DNA of 64,000 bases from positions 1,302,001-1,366,000 of the forward strand of contig NZ_AP026738.1 in the NCBI RefSeq assembly GCF_002157685.2, read 5' to 3'. This document shows, one piece after another, positions 1 to 8,144 of the stretch. The notes under the pieces are model-generated. The model saw nothing but the letters and a program-made list of their open reading frames with translations, was not told where the DNA came from and did not search any database. Position numbers and translations under genes: made by a program. Positions within the stretch are counted from its first letter, which is position 1. Each line of letters begins with the position of its first letter. This DNA is from Comamonas thiooxydans. Its GTDB lineage: Bacteria > Pseudomonadota > Gammaproteobacteria > Burkholderiales > Burkholderiaceae_C.

Positions 1-478
1 TATGGCCATAGCTGGCGGGAGCGTGCAGGGGCAGGGTGGGCTCCCAGACCTTGTCGGCCTTGAAGAAAGGCCAGTCCAGGGTCTGGTCCCAGAGCGAACG
101 GGAACGCTGGATGCCGGCCTGAACCGTTTGCTGGCCGCTGGCATCGAGCTGGTCCACCTGCCAGTACATGCCCGATAGCGGCTGCTGCAGCAAGGGGTCG
201 CCGGAGAAGGGTGAGACCGTGACCGGGACGGCCTGATCGGGCTGATAGTTGACGGCGCCGCTGAGCCGGTCGAGCTTGGCCACCAGTTGACTGCGCAGTT
301 GCTGGGTCAGGTGCTCGGCAAACAGCGTGCGCAGGCCCCAGCCCGTGAGCAGCAGTGCCGCCAGTACCCAGATGAGGGCACCCGCCAGCAGTCGCAGGCG
401 CAGCGAGTTCTTCCAGGAGCCAGCGCTCAGCGGTGGCGGCTGCTGGGTCATGGGGGAGTTCAGGGTGTGCTCGGACAT
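1..478 (-). CDS. Sensor histidine kinase, N-terminal part (runs off the window)
   Basis: Only the first ~159 residues are present; the 3' end lies beyond base 1. The visible protein has a short Pro-rich cytoplasmic start, one hydrophobic segment at about residues 27-45 (LLAGALIWVLAALLLTG) and then a soluble stretch typical of a periplasmic sensor domain. The kinase core is not visible, so the call rests on position: the start lies 5 bp after the stop of an OmpR-type response regulator on the same strand, the usual response regulator-kinase operon order. The PepSY proteins nearby suggest a PhoQ/PmrB-like sensor of cations or envelope state, but the ligand is unknown. Confidence 0.82.
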   Translation of the reverse strand, partial: MSEHTLNSPMTQQPPPLSAGSWKNSLRLRLLAGALIWVLAALLLTGWGLRTLFAEHLTQQLRSQLVAKLDRLSGAVNYQPDQAVPVTVSPFSGDPLLQQPLSGMYWQVDQLDASGQQTVQAGIQRSRSLWDQTLDWPFFKADKVWEPTLPLHAPASYGH

Positions 479-483
479 AGGCT

Positions 484-1155
484 TTATTCTTGGTTGGATG
501 GCGCGACCAGGCGATAGCCCAGGCCGCGCACGGTTTCGATCGAGCCTGCGGGCAGCTTTTTTCTCAGGCGCCCGACAAAGACCTCGATGGTGTTGGAGTC
601 GCGGTCGCTGTCCTGCGGGTAGATATGCTCGGACAGCTCGGTGCGCGAGACCACGGCGCCCATGCGCTGCATCAGCAGGGCCAGCACCTTGAATTCATGG
701 CTGGTCAGCGTGAGCGCCTGACCTTCGACGGTGACGCGCGCCTGGCGCGAGTCCAGCGTGATGGCTCCGCATTGCCAGAGTGCGCTGGCATGCGGGCTCA
801 GGCGTCGCAGCAGGGCGCGCAGGCGGGCCAGCAACTCCTCCATGTGGAAGGGTTTGGCCAGATAGTCGTCGGCTCCGGCATCCATGCCTGCGACTTTTTC
901 ATGCCAGGCGGCTCTGGCGGTGAGGATCAGCACCGGCATGGAGCGGCCCTGAGCGCGCCAGGCGCGCAGCACGCTCAGCCCGTCGCGCACGGGCAGGCCC
1001 AGGTCCAGCACCGCAGCGTCGAAGCTCTCCACCTCGCCCAGGTATTGCGCCGTCTCGCCGTCGGCGGCCGTCTCCACGGTGTGGCCGGCCTGCAGCAGGG
1101 CCTGCTGCAGCTGCTCGCGCAGCGTGGGTTCGTCTTCAATCAGCAAAATTCGCAT
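484..1155 (-). CDS. OmpR/PhoB-family response regulator
   Basis: A 223-residue two-component regulator. The receiver domain (about residues 1-115) has the acidic pocket E7/D8, the phospho-acceptor D51 in the VLDLGLP context, T79 and K101 (LAKPF). The C-terminal winged helix (about 125-220) has the usual LTSHEFKVLALL, SDRDSNTIEVFVGRLRKKL and GLGYRL segments. It sits between a PepSY protein gene 28 bp upstream and its kinase 5 bp downstream on the same strand, so the three probably form one operon. It resembles the QseB/PmrA/BasR group. The signal and regulon cannot be read from the sequence. Confidence 0.93.
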   Translation of the reverse strand: MRILLIEDEPTLREQLQQALLQAGHTVETAADGETAQYLGEVESFDAAVLDLGLPVRDGLSVLRAWRAQGRSMPVLILTARAAWHEKVAGMDAGADDYLAKPFHMEELLARLRALLRRLSPHASALWQCGAITLDSRQARVTVEGQALTLTSHEFKVLALLMQRMGAVVSRTELSEHIYPQDSDRDSNTIEVFVGRLRKKLPAGSIETVRGLGYRLVAPSNQE

Positions 1156-1183
1156 GCTCTGCAGCCTTCCTGAATGCCGGGGT

Positions 1184-1561
1184 TCACTTCTTGCGCTTCA
1201 TGCTGATGAGGCTGCCGTTGCTGGCATCGATCTCCAGCTTGACCACCTTGCCGTCGCTTTGCAGCAGCCGGATCTCGTAGACAAAGCGGCCGTCCTCGCG
1301 GTCGAACTCCACCTTGATGACCTGGCCCTGGTATTGCTGCTCGACCTGATCCAGAACCGTGCGCAGCGGCAGTACCTGACCCTGGCGCAGAGCCTGGCGG
1401 GCGAGCTCGTGATCGTTGTCGCCGGCATCCGAGGTGGCGGGCCACAGGCTCAGTGCGGCAAGGCCTGTCGTTGCGAGCAGCATGGCCAGCACGGCGTGAA
1501 GGGCGCGTCGGCGTGGGCGGTGCGCAGATTGCGGGTCATTCGAGGCGTTGAACAAAGACAT
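1184..1561 (-). CDS. PepSY-domain protein, exported
   Basis: A 125-residue protein with a basic N-terminus (RPRRR), a hydrophobic segment around residues 21-40 that is a signal peptide or anchor, and a PepSY-like repeat (about 50-120) with the DREDGRFVYEIRLL and KVVKLEIDASNG strands. PepSY domains are thought to inhibit proteases or bind envelope ligands, and are often encoded next to two-component systems. The ATG at 1559-1561 fits the signal peptide; a longer open frame upstream lacks coding character. It is the first gene of a likely PepSY-regulator-kinase operon and is divergent from a second PepSY gene. Confidence 0.82.
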   Translation of the reverse strand: MSLFNASNDPQSAHRPRRRALHAVLAMLLATTGLAALSLWPATSDAGDNDHELARQALRQGQVLPLRTVLDQVEQQYQGQVIKVEFDREDGRFVYEIRLLQSDGKVVKLEIDASNGSLISMKRKK

Positions 1562-1772
1562 GGCGAGAGGGCTGGAGTTGGAGGTGATGAGGTCTGATTG
1601 CGTTCTGCAGCCAAGGTTATAGGCCTGCATCGATGAACGGAAGCTGAATGGCGGCTTCAGAAACGGTTCAGCCTGACTTGCGAACAATCGGCGCCAACCC
1701 GCTGCGCAGTGCTTGTGCACTGGCGGGCCGTGTTTTGTCCCTTTCTTCGACCCAGCGACTGCAGGAGTTTCC

Positions 1773-2156
1773 ATGTCCCATCTTCCCAGCCCGGTTTTTT
1801 CCATGTCTTCAGGCTCCCTGTCCGTATTCCGCTCTCTGCGGCGTCGCAGCGGCACGGTCTTGCTCGCAGGCGCGGCCCTGCTGTCGGCCGGCACCTGCCT
1901 GGCTGCCGCAGGAAACTCCGTGGCGGACCGTGCCTCGGCCTCGGTGGCGGCCGTGCGCGGCATGGCGCTCGGGCCGGCCCTGTCCATCCGCGATGTCTGC
2001 GACCGGCTGGAGAAGGCCGGCTATCGCGAATTCCAGGAAGTGGAATGGGATGACGGCCTCTACAAGGTCAAGGCCACGGCCAGCGATGGACGCTTTGTGA
2101 AGCTCTATGTCGATGGCCGTAGCGGCGAAGTGCTGCGCGTACGCACCAAGGGCTAG
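1773..2156 (+). CDS. PepSY-domain protein, exported
   Basis: A 127-residue protein starting at an ATG six bases after a CAGGAG ribosome site (1762-1767). A signal peptide ends near AGTCLAAAG (about residue 45). The mature part is one PepSY-like unit: helix ALSIRDVCDRLEKAGY, then strands FQEVEWDDGLYKVKATASDGRFVKLYVDGRSGEV. It is divergent from the PepSY-regulator-kinase operon across 211 bp, so it is a candidate target of that regulator. PepSY genes divergent from such systems are common; the exact role is unknown. Confidence 0.82.
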   Translation: MSHLPSPVFSMSSGSLSVFRSLRRRSGTVLLAGAALLSAGTCLAAAGNSVADRASASVAAVRGMALGPALSIRDVCDRLEKAGYREFQEVEWDDGLYKVKATASDGRFVKLYVDGRSGEVLRVRTKG

Positions 2157-2174
2157 GATTTGCTCTGGATTCGA

Positions 2175-2190
2175 TAGCTGTCAGCGCCCT
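2175..2190 (+). repeat. Copy of dispersed ATAGCTGCTAGCGCTT motif
   Basis: GATAGCTGTCAGCGCC lies 18 bp after the stop of the PepSY gene. It is one of several copies in the window of a 16-bp motif (consensus ATAGCTGCTAGCGCTT), mostly just downstream of genes. Other copies are at 4797, 12639, 33176 and 44312. The rest of 2191-2432 holds no gene that I can support. Confidence 0.5.
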
Positions 2191-2432
2191 TTCGTTGTGG
2201 ATTCCATGACGGTTTGCGGAGAAAAGGAGCCAGGTATTGGGCAAGGCGCTATGGTTTGAAGAGTTGTAAACGGCTGCGCTTTACTCAAAGTATTGTGAGC
2301 AAATGTGAAAGCTGTCGTCCTAGCGAGCCTGTGCCGCGTTGCAAGGGAAGGCAGACCGTGCAAGGTTTGCAGAGCAACTCATAACAGGGACTGCGGCGCA
2401 TGGAATGTGCATGCGCCAATCAGGAGATTTCC

Positions 2433-3038
2433 ATGCAAATCAATCAACGCTGGGGCCGGTTGGCCATGGTGAGCGCAATCGTTGCGGCTCTGTCGGCCTG
2501 CGCGGCCTATCCCCAGGGTGGCTACCAGAGCGGCGGCTACCAGGGAGGCTACTCCCAGGGTGCTTATTCGGGTACTGGCTACCCTGGCAGCACACAGGCC
2601 TACCCCGTGGGCAACAACCAGGTCCAGACCTATCCCGCCAATAACTGCGGCTACAACAACCCCAACTGCTATTCGCAGCAGCCTCAGCAATACGCCCAGC
2701 AGGGCCGTGTGATGAATATCGAGACCGTGCGCGTGCAGGACGGCAGCGGCATTGGCGCGGGCGGCGCGATTGCCGGTGGCGTGATCGGCGGCGTGCTGGG
2801 CAACCAGGTGGGCAAGGGCTCGGGCCGTACACTGGCGACCATCGCCGGTGTGGCTGCAGGCGCTTTCGCCGGCAACGCCGTGCAAAACAACATGGGCGGC
2901 GGCAGCGTGCGCGATATCTACCGCGTCACAGTGCAACTGCAGGACGGCAGCGTGCGTGCTCTGGACTACCAGCAGCCTCCACAGCTGAGCATCGGCGAAT
3001 ACGTGCGTGTGGAAGGCAACCAGATCTTCCGTCGCTGA
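2433..3038 (+). CDS. Outer-membrane lipoprotein with glycine-zipper 2TM domain (17 kDa antigen-like)
   Basis: A 201-residue lipoprotein. The signal peptide ends in a lipobox at VAALSAC (Cys about residue 22), followed by a low-complexity Gly/Tyr/Gln segment (repeats of GGYQ, about 25-95). A glycine-zipper hairpin then follows at about 115-155 (IGAGGAIAGGVIGGVLGNQVGKG), and a C-terminal beta region (VTVQLQDGSVRALDYQ). This is the layout of the SlyB/Rickettsia 17 kDa surface antigen family, which sits in the outer membrane. The ATG at 2433 is chosen because CAGGAG (2421-2426) lies at good spacing and the signal peptide starts there. It is followed by a strong terminator. Confidence 0.88.
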   Translation: MQINQRWGRLAMVSAIVAALSACAAYPQGGYQSGGYQGGYSQGAYSGTGYPGSTQAYPVGNNQVQTYPANNCGYNNPNCYSQQPQQYAQQGRVMNIETVRVQDGSGIGAGGAIAGGVIGGVLGNQVGKGSGRTLATIAGVAAGAFAGNAVQNNMGGGSVRDIYRVTVQLQDGSVRALDYQQPPQLSIGEYVRVEGNQIFRR

Positions 3039-3056
3039 GCAGACAAGCGCGCATGA

Positions 3057-3087
3057 CAAAAGGGACTCCGAGGAGTCCCTTTTTTAT
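3057..3087 (+). terminator. Rho-independent terminator after the lipoprotein gene
   Basis: Perfect stem AGGGACTCC / GGAGTCCCT (3061-3080, loop GA), preceded by A's and followed by TTTTTT. It ends the lipoprotein transcript 20 bp after the stop. Confidence 0.9.
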
Positions 3088-3142
3088 TTCTTGGCCTGAA
3101 GCGATGAGTGATGCTTGAACCTGCGGCGCAGCGTCACTCAGT

Positions 3143-3231
3143 GACAGCAAGCAAGAGCCTGGGCAGTCCCGCCGCCTCGCAGCGAAGCGGTCGTCCCCAT
3201 CGGGGGAAGGCGCAAAGCGCCTCAGGGGGTG
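3143..3231 (-). repeat. Structured intergenic repeat, copy 1 (abuts the SlyD-like gene stop)
   Basis: Read on the minus strand, CACCCCCTGAG starts directly after the TGA of the SlyD-like gene. Then come a short hairpin (AGGCGC-TTT-GCGCCT), a C/G-rich middle and an end that closes as GCTTGCTTGCTGTC. It is one of six copies in this window, all minus-strand and all at gene ends. Confidence 0.8.
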
Positions 3232-3753
3232 TCAATGCAGTGTTTCATTGCCCGGGGCCATGGGCTCGATACGGAAAAAGCCCGTGCCCGCCGTGCCGCG
3301 ACCGATTTCCTCTTCGGTGGCCTCGCGCACGGCTTCGATCTTGAGGTGCAGGCGGATGGCGATTCCGGCCAGCGGGTGGTTGCCGTCCAGCACCACATGC
3401 TCGGGATAGATTTCTGTGACCGTGTAGAGCAGGTCGGCAGGCACGGGATTGGTGCCCTTGGGCATGGCCGAGCTCTCGAAGCTCATGCCTTCCTCGATCT
3501 CTTCGGGAAACAACTCGCGCTTTTCCAGGAAGATCAGGCTCTCGTCATAGTCGCCGAATGCTTCTTCGGGCTCCAGGTGCAGGTCCAGTGTGGTGCCTAC
3601 GCCGTGGCCTTGCAGAGCCTCTTCGATGCGCTTGAACAGATCATCGCCACCGACAAGGAATTCCACGGGCTCGTCCAGCACGTCCAGCTCCTCGCCCAGG
3701 GTGTCTTTCAGTGTCCAGGTCAAGGCGACCACGCATTGTTGGGTAACTTCCAT
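3232..3753 (-). CDS. FKBP-type peptidyl-prolyl isomerase, SlyD-like
   Basis: A 173-residue cytoplasmic isomerase/chaperone. The N-terminal FKBP half runs to about residue 70 (TLKDTLGEELDVLDEPVEFLVGGDDLF, ALQGHGVGTTLDLHLEPEEAFGDYDESL). An insert-in-flap chaperone domain follows (about 75-125), and the FKBP fold closes with the diagnostic DGNHPLAGIAIRLHLKIEAVREAT. The C-terminal His-rich metal-binding tail of E. coli SlyD is missing, as in many betaproteobacterial homologues. The ATG at 3751-3753 opens the conserved domain; the frame extends 21 codons further without family similarity. It stands alone, convergent with the lipoprotein gene. Confidence 0.9.
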   Translation of the reverse strand: MEVTQQCVVALTWTLKDTLGEELDVLDEPVEFLVGGDDLFKRIEEALQGHGVGTTLDLHLEPEEAFGDYDESLIFLEKRELFPEEIEEGMSFESSAMPKGTNPVPADLLYTVTEIYPEHVVLDGNHPLAGIAIRLHLKIEAVREATEEEIGRGTAGTGFFRIEPMAPGNETLH

Positions 3754-3988
3754 GGTGTGTGTATGCAGTTGATGGGCCGCGGGCCAGTCCCGCAACCGAA
3801 ATTGAAACGCCGCCACGGCCGTGGCGCAATGGCAGGCATTGTCCCATGCGCTGCCCGGAACTGCAGCACAGGCCTTTTGTTACACCCTGCAAAAAGCACT
3901 TGCACGGCCTTCACATTGGCGCTCTTGCAGGCCTGCATACTGACCCCATCTCTGCTGCAAGTAATTTGCGGGCTTAAAGGAAGGCACC

Positions 3989-4753
3989 ATGACCCCTCAG
4001 GAACAACAACTGCTGCAAGACCTGTGCGCCAGGCTGACGCTGACCCAGGGCCAGCCCAAGGACGCACAGGCCGATGCCGAGCTGCGCCGTGGATTGAGCA
4101 CCGCGCCCGATGCGGTCTACTGGCTGGCCCAGCGCACCTTGATGCTGGAACAAGCCATTCAGCAGGCCCAGCAGCAGATCGGCGAGCTGCAGCAGCAGGT
4201 GAAGCAGGCCCAGCAAAGCCAGAGCCAGGGCGCAGGCAGTTTTCTCTCGGGCGGCCTGGGCACGCACTTCGGCCGCGCTCCCGAGCCTTATGCAGAGGAC
4301 GGCGGCCACGCTGCCAATGTCCGGCCTTCCTATCCGCCTCAGTACCAGCCGCAAGCGACGCCCCAGCCCTCCAGCTGGCGCGACCGCTTCTTTGGCGGTG
4401 GCTCGGCGCCGCGTGCTGCAGCGCCGCAGGCCTACGGCCAGCCTGTAACCTCTGCCGGAAGCAGCTTCCTGGGCAATGCCGCAGCGGCTGCGGCCGGCGT
4501 GGCGGGCGGCATGTTTCTGTTCAACGGGCTGGAGAATCTGATGGGCGGCCATCACGCCGGCTCGGGCAGTCAGAGCGGCGGCGAAAGCAAGTCGCTGGCG
4601 CAGGACAGCAGCAGCCAGGGCCTGCATGGCGACAGCGGCAATACCTCCAGCCTGGCCAATGATGCGGGCCTGGGCAGCATAGACAACTCAGCCAGCTTTG
4701 ACAGCGGCAGTTGGGACGATGGCGGCGGCTTCTTTGACGATGATTTTGCCTGA
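3989..4753 (+). CDS. DUF2076-family protein
   Basis: A 254-residue protein with the DUF2076 layout: a conserved N-terminal helical region (about 1-80: MTPQEQQLLQDLCARL, DAVYWLAQRTLMLEQAIQQAQQQIGELQQQV, Gln-rich coiled coil), then a low-complexity Pro/Gln/Ala linker. A short Ala/Gly hydrophobic patch (about 165-180) comes next, and then a Ser/Asp/Gly-rich acidic C-terminus ending DDGGGFFDDDFA. The family is described as a possible periplasmic ligand-binding sensor, but function is not established. An AAAGGAAGG ribosome site precedes the ATG. No signal peptide is obvious. Confidence 0.85.
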   Translation: MTPQEQQLLQDLCARLTLTQGQPKDAQADAELRRGLSTAPDAVYWLAQRTLMLEQAIQQAQQQIGELQQQVKQAQQSQSQGAGSFLSGGLGTHFGRAPEPYAEDGGHAANVRPSYPPQYQPQATPQPSSWRDRFFGGGSAPRAAAPQAYGQPVTSAGSSFLGNAAAAAAGVAGGMFLFNGLENLMGGHHAGSGSQSGGESKSLAQDSSSQGLHGDSGNTSSLANDAGLGSIDNSASFDSGSWDDGGGFFDDDFA

Positions 4754-4796
4754 TTACATGTTTTGAGATTTTTGAGGCTCAAGCCCTTTTCCATCA

Positions 4797-4813
4797 AACG
4801 CTAGCAGCTATGG
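4797..4813 (-). repeat. Copy of dispersed ATAGCTGCTAGCGCTT motif (inverse orientation)
   Basis: AAACGCTAGCAGCTATG is the reverse complement of the motif also seen at 2175 and 44312. It lies 43 bp after the DUF2076 gene stop. Confidence 0.5.
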
Positions 4814-4827
4814 ATTAGATAGTGAGA

Positions 4828-4876
4828 AGGAAAAAAGAAAGCCACCTGGCGTTTTCAAATCAGGTGGCTTTTTTAA
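4828..4876 (+). terminator. Terminator, 45 bp identical to one at 12686
   Basis: The stem GCCACCTG / CAGGTGGC with a 12-nt loop is followed by TTTTTT and preceded by AAAAAAG, so it can work in both directions. Bases 4828-4872 are identical to 12686-12730. It sits between the convergent DUF2076 and aldehyde dehydrogenase genes. Confidence 0.88.
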
Positions 4877-4926
4877 TTTCAGTAGCGATGGGCGCGAGCT
4901 TTAACTAGGGCGCGACCTAAGTGTGG

Positions 4927-5028
4927 GACAGCAAGCAAGCGCCGCCGCGCAGCAAAGCTGTCGTCTCCCTCCGCGAAGCAGAGAGGGGGAAGCGGCGGGG
5001 CCGCCCAGGCAAAGCCGCTCAGGGGGGG
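4927..5028 (-). repeat. Structured intergenic repeat, copy 2 (abuts aldehyde dehydrogenase stop)
   Basis: On the minus strand the element starts three bases after the TAA of the aldehyde dehydrogenase gene (CCCCCCCTGAGCGGC) and ends in GCTTGCTTGCTGTC. The first stem (AGCGGC/GCCGCT) carries a longer insert than in the other copies. Confidence 0.8.
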
Positions 5029-5031
5029 TCT

Positions 5032-6483
5032 TTAGAACGGATAGTGGCGTTCTGCGGTCTGCATGGTCACCCAGCGGGTTTCGGTGAAGGCATTGATGCC
5101 TTGCTGGCCGCCGAAATGGCCATAACCCGAGGCCTTGACGCCGCCAAACGGCATCTGGGCTTCGTCATGCACCGTGGGGCCGTTGATATGGCAGATGCCG
5201 GCCTCGATGCGCGCCGCCACGCGCCAGCCGCGGGCCGTATCCCGGGTGAAGACTGCCGAGGACAGACCGAACTCGTTGTCATTGGCCGTGGCAATGGCTT
5301 CTTCCTCGCCGTTCACGCGCACTATGCCCTTGACGGGGCCGAAGGTCTCCTCGTGGAAGATGCGCATCGCTGGCGTCACATGGTCGATCAGCGTGGCGGG
5401 CATCAGCGTGCTCTCGGCCTTGCCGCCGCAGACGATTTTCGCGCCCTTGGCCAGCGCGTCGTCGATCATGGCATTGCAGCGCTCCACCGTGGCCAGATCG
5501 ACCACCGAGCCCAGCACCACGGGGCCCTTGCGCGGGTCGCCCAGCGGCAGGCTTTGGGCCCTGGCGGCAAACTTGGCGATGAACTCGTCGGCCACCTTGT
5601 TATCCACCACAAAGCGCTCGGTGGACATGCAGATCTGGCCCGAGTTGGCAAACGCGCCAAAGGTGGCGGCATTCACGGCCGCATCGATATCGGCATCGTC
5701 CAGCACCAGGAAGGGGGCCTTGCCACCGAGCTCCAGCAGCGCAGGCTTCAAGTGCCTGGCGCAGGTCTGGCCGATGATGCGGCCCACTTTGGTGGAGCCG
5801 GTAAAGCTCACGCGACGCACGGCAGGATGGGCCACGATGGCCTCGACCACGCTGCCCGCATCGGCAGGCGCATTGGTCACAAAGTTCACCACACCGGCGG
5901 GCAGGCCTGCGTCCTGCAGTGCCTCGATGATCAGTCCGTGGGTGGCGGGGCAGAGTTCCGAGCCCTTGAGAATCACGGTGTTGCCGCAGGCCAGGGCCGT
6001 GGAGATGCTGCGCACGGCCAGAATCACGGGGGCATTCCAGGGCGCGATGCCCAGTACCACGCCGGCGGGCTGGCGCACGGCCATGGCCAGGCTGCCGGGC
6101 ACGTCCGAGGGGATGATCTCGCCATTGATCTGCGTGGTCAGCGAAGCTGCTTCCAGCAGCATGCTGGCGGCCAGATGCACGTTGAAGCCGGCCCAGATGC
6201 CCGAGGCGCCGGTTTCTGCGGCCATGGCTGCGGCAATCGCTTCGCCCTTGGCTTCCAGCGCCTGCGAGGCCTTCATCAGCATCGCGCGGCGGGCGTTCGG
6301 CCCCAGTTGCGACCAGGCCGGGAAGGCTGCTGCCGCAGCTTCGCAGGCGCGGATCGCGTCCTCGGTCGTGGCTGCCGGAGCGCGTGTGGCCACGCTGCCG
6401 TCCAGCGGGTTCCTGCGTTCAAAAGTTGCGCCATTGCTGGCGGCACATTCCTGGCCGGCTATCAGCATTTTTTGTTCGATCAT
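5032..6483 (-). CDS. Aldehyde dehydrogenase, vanillin/4-hydroxybenzaldehyde dehydrogenase type (PchA paralogue)
   Basis: A 483-residue NAD(P)-dependent aldehyde dehydrogenase. Catalytic residues are all present: N150 (APWN), K173 (ILKGSE), E251 (LELGGKAPF) and nucleophile C285 (SGQICMSTER). It aligns without gaps along its whole length with PchA at 15485-16936, about four residues in five identical by eye, so the two are close paralogues. Substrates are probably aromatic aldehydes, oxidised to the benzoate in the cytoplasm. It lies downstream of and parallel to the ABC transporter operon (184 bp, with a repeat between), which suggests it acts on what that transporter brings in. The specific aldehyde cannot be told. 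Confidence 0.92.
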   Translation of the reverse strand: MIEQKMLIAGQECAASNGATFERRNPLDGSVATRAPAATTEDAIRACEAAAAAFPAWSQLGPNARRAMLMKASQALEAKGEAIAAAMAAETGASGIWAGFNVHLAASMLLEAASLTTQINGEIIPSDVPGSLAMAVRQPAGVVLGIAPWNAPVILAVRSISTALACGNTVILKGSELCPATHGLIIEALQDAGLPAGVVNFVTNAPADAGSVVEAIVAHPAVRRVSFTGSTKVGRIIGQTCARHLKPALLELGGKAPFLVLDDADIDAAVNAATFGAFANSGQICMSTERFVVDNKVADEFIAKFAARAQSLPLGDPRKGPVVLGSVVDLATVERCNAMIDDALAKGAKIVCGGKAESTLMPATLIDHVTPAMRIFHEETFGPVKGIVRVNGEEEAIATANDNEFGLSSAVFTRDTARGWRVAARIEAGICHINGPTVHDEAQMPFGGVKASGYGHFGGQQGINAFTETRWVTMQTAERHYPF

Positions 6484-6585
6484 TTTTAATCTCCTTGAGA
6501 AGTGAAGGTAGCCATGAAAGCCGCGAGCTATTGATGGTTTGTTGTTGATGCCGTTGAAATCTGGCGCGGCCCCAGCAAAGAGGCG

Positions 6586-6655
6586 CCAAGCAAGGGCCGC
6601 CCCGCAGCAAAGGCGCCGTCCCCCTCAGGGGGAAGCGACGCAGCCGCTCAGGGGG
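6586..6655 (-). repeat. Structured intergenic repeat, copy 3 (short form, after livF)
   Basis: A shorter copy. On the minus strand CCCCCTGAGCGGCTGCG starts 12 nt after the livF stop, with the AGCGGC/GCCGCT hairpin, and ends in GGCCCTTGCTTGG. The middle C/G-rich hairpin is reduced. Confidence 0.72.
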
Positions 6656-6667
6656 TATCTATATCTC

Positions 6668-7381
6668 TCAGTGTTCGCCGCCCAAGTAGGCGCGTCTGAC
6701 AGCAGCACTGCTGCTAAGTTCTTGTGCCGAGCCTTCACCCACAATGCGCCCGGTCTCCAGCAGATAGCCACGGTCGGCAATAGCCAGGCTCTGGCGCGCG
6801 TTCTGCTCCACCAGCAGCACGCCCATGCCCAGCGTCTTGATGCGCGCCAGGGCTGCGAACAGCTCCTTGCACATGAGTGGAGACAGGCCCAGCGAAGGCT
6901 CGTCCAGCAGCAGGATGTCGGGCTGGCTCATCAGCGCGCGGCCCACGGCCACCATCTGCTGCTCGCCGCCGCTCATGGTGCGCACCGCCTGGGTCAGGCG
7001 GTCGCGCAGCTTGGGAAAGAGGGCGAAGACCTGCTCCAGATTGCGGGCCTCGTTGGCGCGGGCGCGCCGGGGCTGGGCACCCAGCAGCAGGTTTTCCTTG
7101 ACGCTGAGATCGCCGAACACGCCGCGCCCCTCGGGCACCAGGGCCAGGCCGGCTTGCACGATGGCATGCTGGGGCAGCTGCATCAGCTCCTGGCCGGCCA
7201 GCTGGGCGCTGGCCCCGGCCTGCGGCATGACCATGCCGCCCAGCGCCTTGAGCAGGCTGGACTTGCCCGCTCCGTTGGCGCCCAGCATGACGACCAGCTC
7301 GCCGGGCTGCACCTGGAGGCTGACCTGGTGCAGCGCCTCATGCTTGCCGTAGCTCACCGAGATATTGCGCACTTCAAGCAT
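6668..7381 (-). CDS. livF: Branched-chain-type ABC transporter ATP-binding protein LivF
   Basis: A 237-residue ATPase of the HAAT (Liv) family. Walker A is GANGAGKSS, signature MSGGEQQM, Walker B ILLLDEPSLGLSP, and the H-loop lies in LLVEQNARQSL, all in the LivF pattern. The ATG at 7379-7381 overlaps the end of livG by 8 bp, which supports this start over the longer frame. It pairs with LivG to power the LivH/LivM channel. In this neighbourhood the cargo is more likely an aromatic acid or aldehyde precursor than an amino acid, but that is inference. Confidence 0.93.
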   Translation of the reverse strand: MLEVRNISVSYGKHEALHQVSLQVQPGELVVMLGANGAGKSSLLKALGGMVMPQAGASAQLAGQELMQLPQHAIVQAGLALVPEGRGVFGDLSVKENLLLGAQPRRARANEARNLEQVFALFPKLRDRLTQAVRTMSGGEQQMVAVGRALMSQPDILLLDEPSLGLSPLMCKELFAALARIKTLGMGVLLVEQNARQSLAIADRGYLLETGRIVGEGSAQELSSSAAVRRAYLGGEH

Positions 7382-8144
7382 GGCGGGCCTCCGCTGGCTG
7401 GTCTTCATCTGCACTCACATCTTCCCCCAGGTAGGCACGTACCACCTCGGGCTCTTTCAGCACCTGGGCCGTGGGGCCGTCGGCGATTTTCGTGCCCGCG
7501 TTCATCACCACGCAGCGGCTGCACAGCGCGTGTACGGCGTCCATCACATGTTCGACCATGAGAATCGTCAGCCCCGTGGCCTGCAGTTGCCGGATCAGCA
7601 CAATGCCCTGCTGCAGCTCCGTGGGGTTCAGTCCGGCCAGCCATTCGTCGAGCAGCAGGATCTGTGGCTCCAGCGCCAGTGCGCGGGCCAGCTCCAGGCG
7701 CTTCTGGTTGATATAGGTGAGCTCGCCTGCAGGAGTCTTCGCAAATTCGGCCAGACCCACCTGCTCCAGCAGTTGCAGGGCACGCGCGGCGGCAGGTTTG
7801 CCAAACAGAGGCCGGGGCTTGAAGGCCATGCCGGCAATGACGTTGTCGGTGCAGCTCATGGAGCCCAGCACCTTGACCAGCTGGAAGGTGCGCGCCACGC
7901 CCAGGCGGGCGATCTGGTGGCTTTTGAGCGCGTGGATGGGCTTGCCGTTGAATACGATCTCGCCGCCGTTGACGGGCAGGGCGCCCGAGATCAGATTCAT
8001 GGCCGTGGTCTTGCCCGAGCCATTGGGGCCGAGCAGGCCCACGACCTCGCCCGGATAGACGTCAAAGCTCAGTGCGTTGACGGCCACCAGGCCGCCGAAG
8101 CGCTTGGTGGCGCCGCGCACGGAAAGCAGGGTGGCGGTCTTCAT
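7374..8144 (-). CDS. livG: Branched-chain-type ABC transporter ATP-binding protein LivG
   Basis: A 256-residue ATPase. Walker A is GPNGSGKTT, Walker B ILLLDEWLAGLNP and the H-loop MVEHVMDAV. The signature motif is degenerate (AGELTYINQKRLELARAL in place of LSGGQ), and Walker B is followed by W instead of the usual P; Liv-type G subunits often vary here. The ATG (8142-8144) overlaps the livM stop in an ATGA arrangement, giving tight translational coupling. A much longer open frame in this register upstream is only the shadow of livM. Confidence 0.92.
   Translation of the reverse strand: MKTATLLSVRGATKRFGGLVAVNALSFDVYPGEVVGLLGPNGSGKTTAMNLISGALPVNGGEIVFNGKPIHALKSHQIARLGVARTFQLVKVLGSMSCTDNVIAGMAFKPRPLFGKPAAARALQLLEQVGLAEFAKTPAGELTYINQKRLELARALALEPQILLLDEWLAGLNPTELQQGIVLIRQLQATGLTILMVEHVMDAVHALCSRCVVMNAGTKIADGPTAQVLKEPEVVRAYLGEDVSADEDQPAEARHA

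Noticed and set aside
3229..4662. 477-codon plus-strand open frame
   Set aside because: It crosses the SlyD-like gene antisense and then runs out of frame through the DUF2076 gene. No domain; high GC keeps it open.
4921..6505. Two long antisense open frames (522 and 456 codons) over the aldehyde dehydrogenase
   Set aside because: The minus-strand dehydrogenase is complete with catalytic residues. The antisense frames show only His/Gly- or Ser-rich shadow composition.
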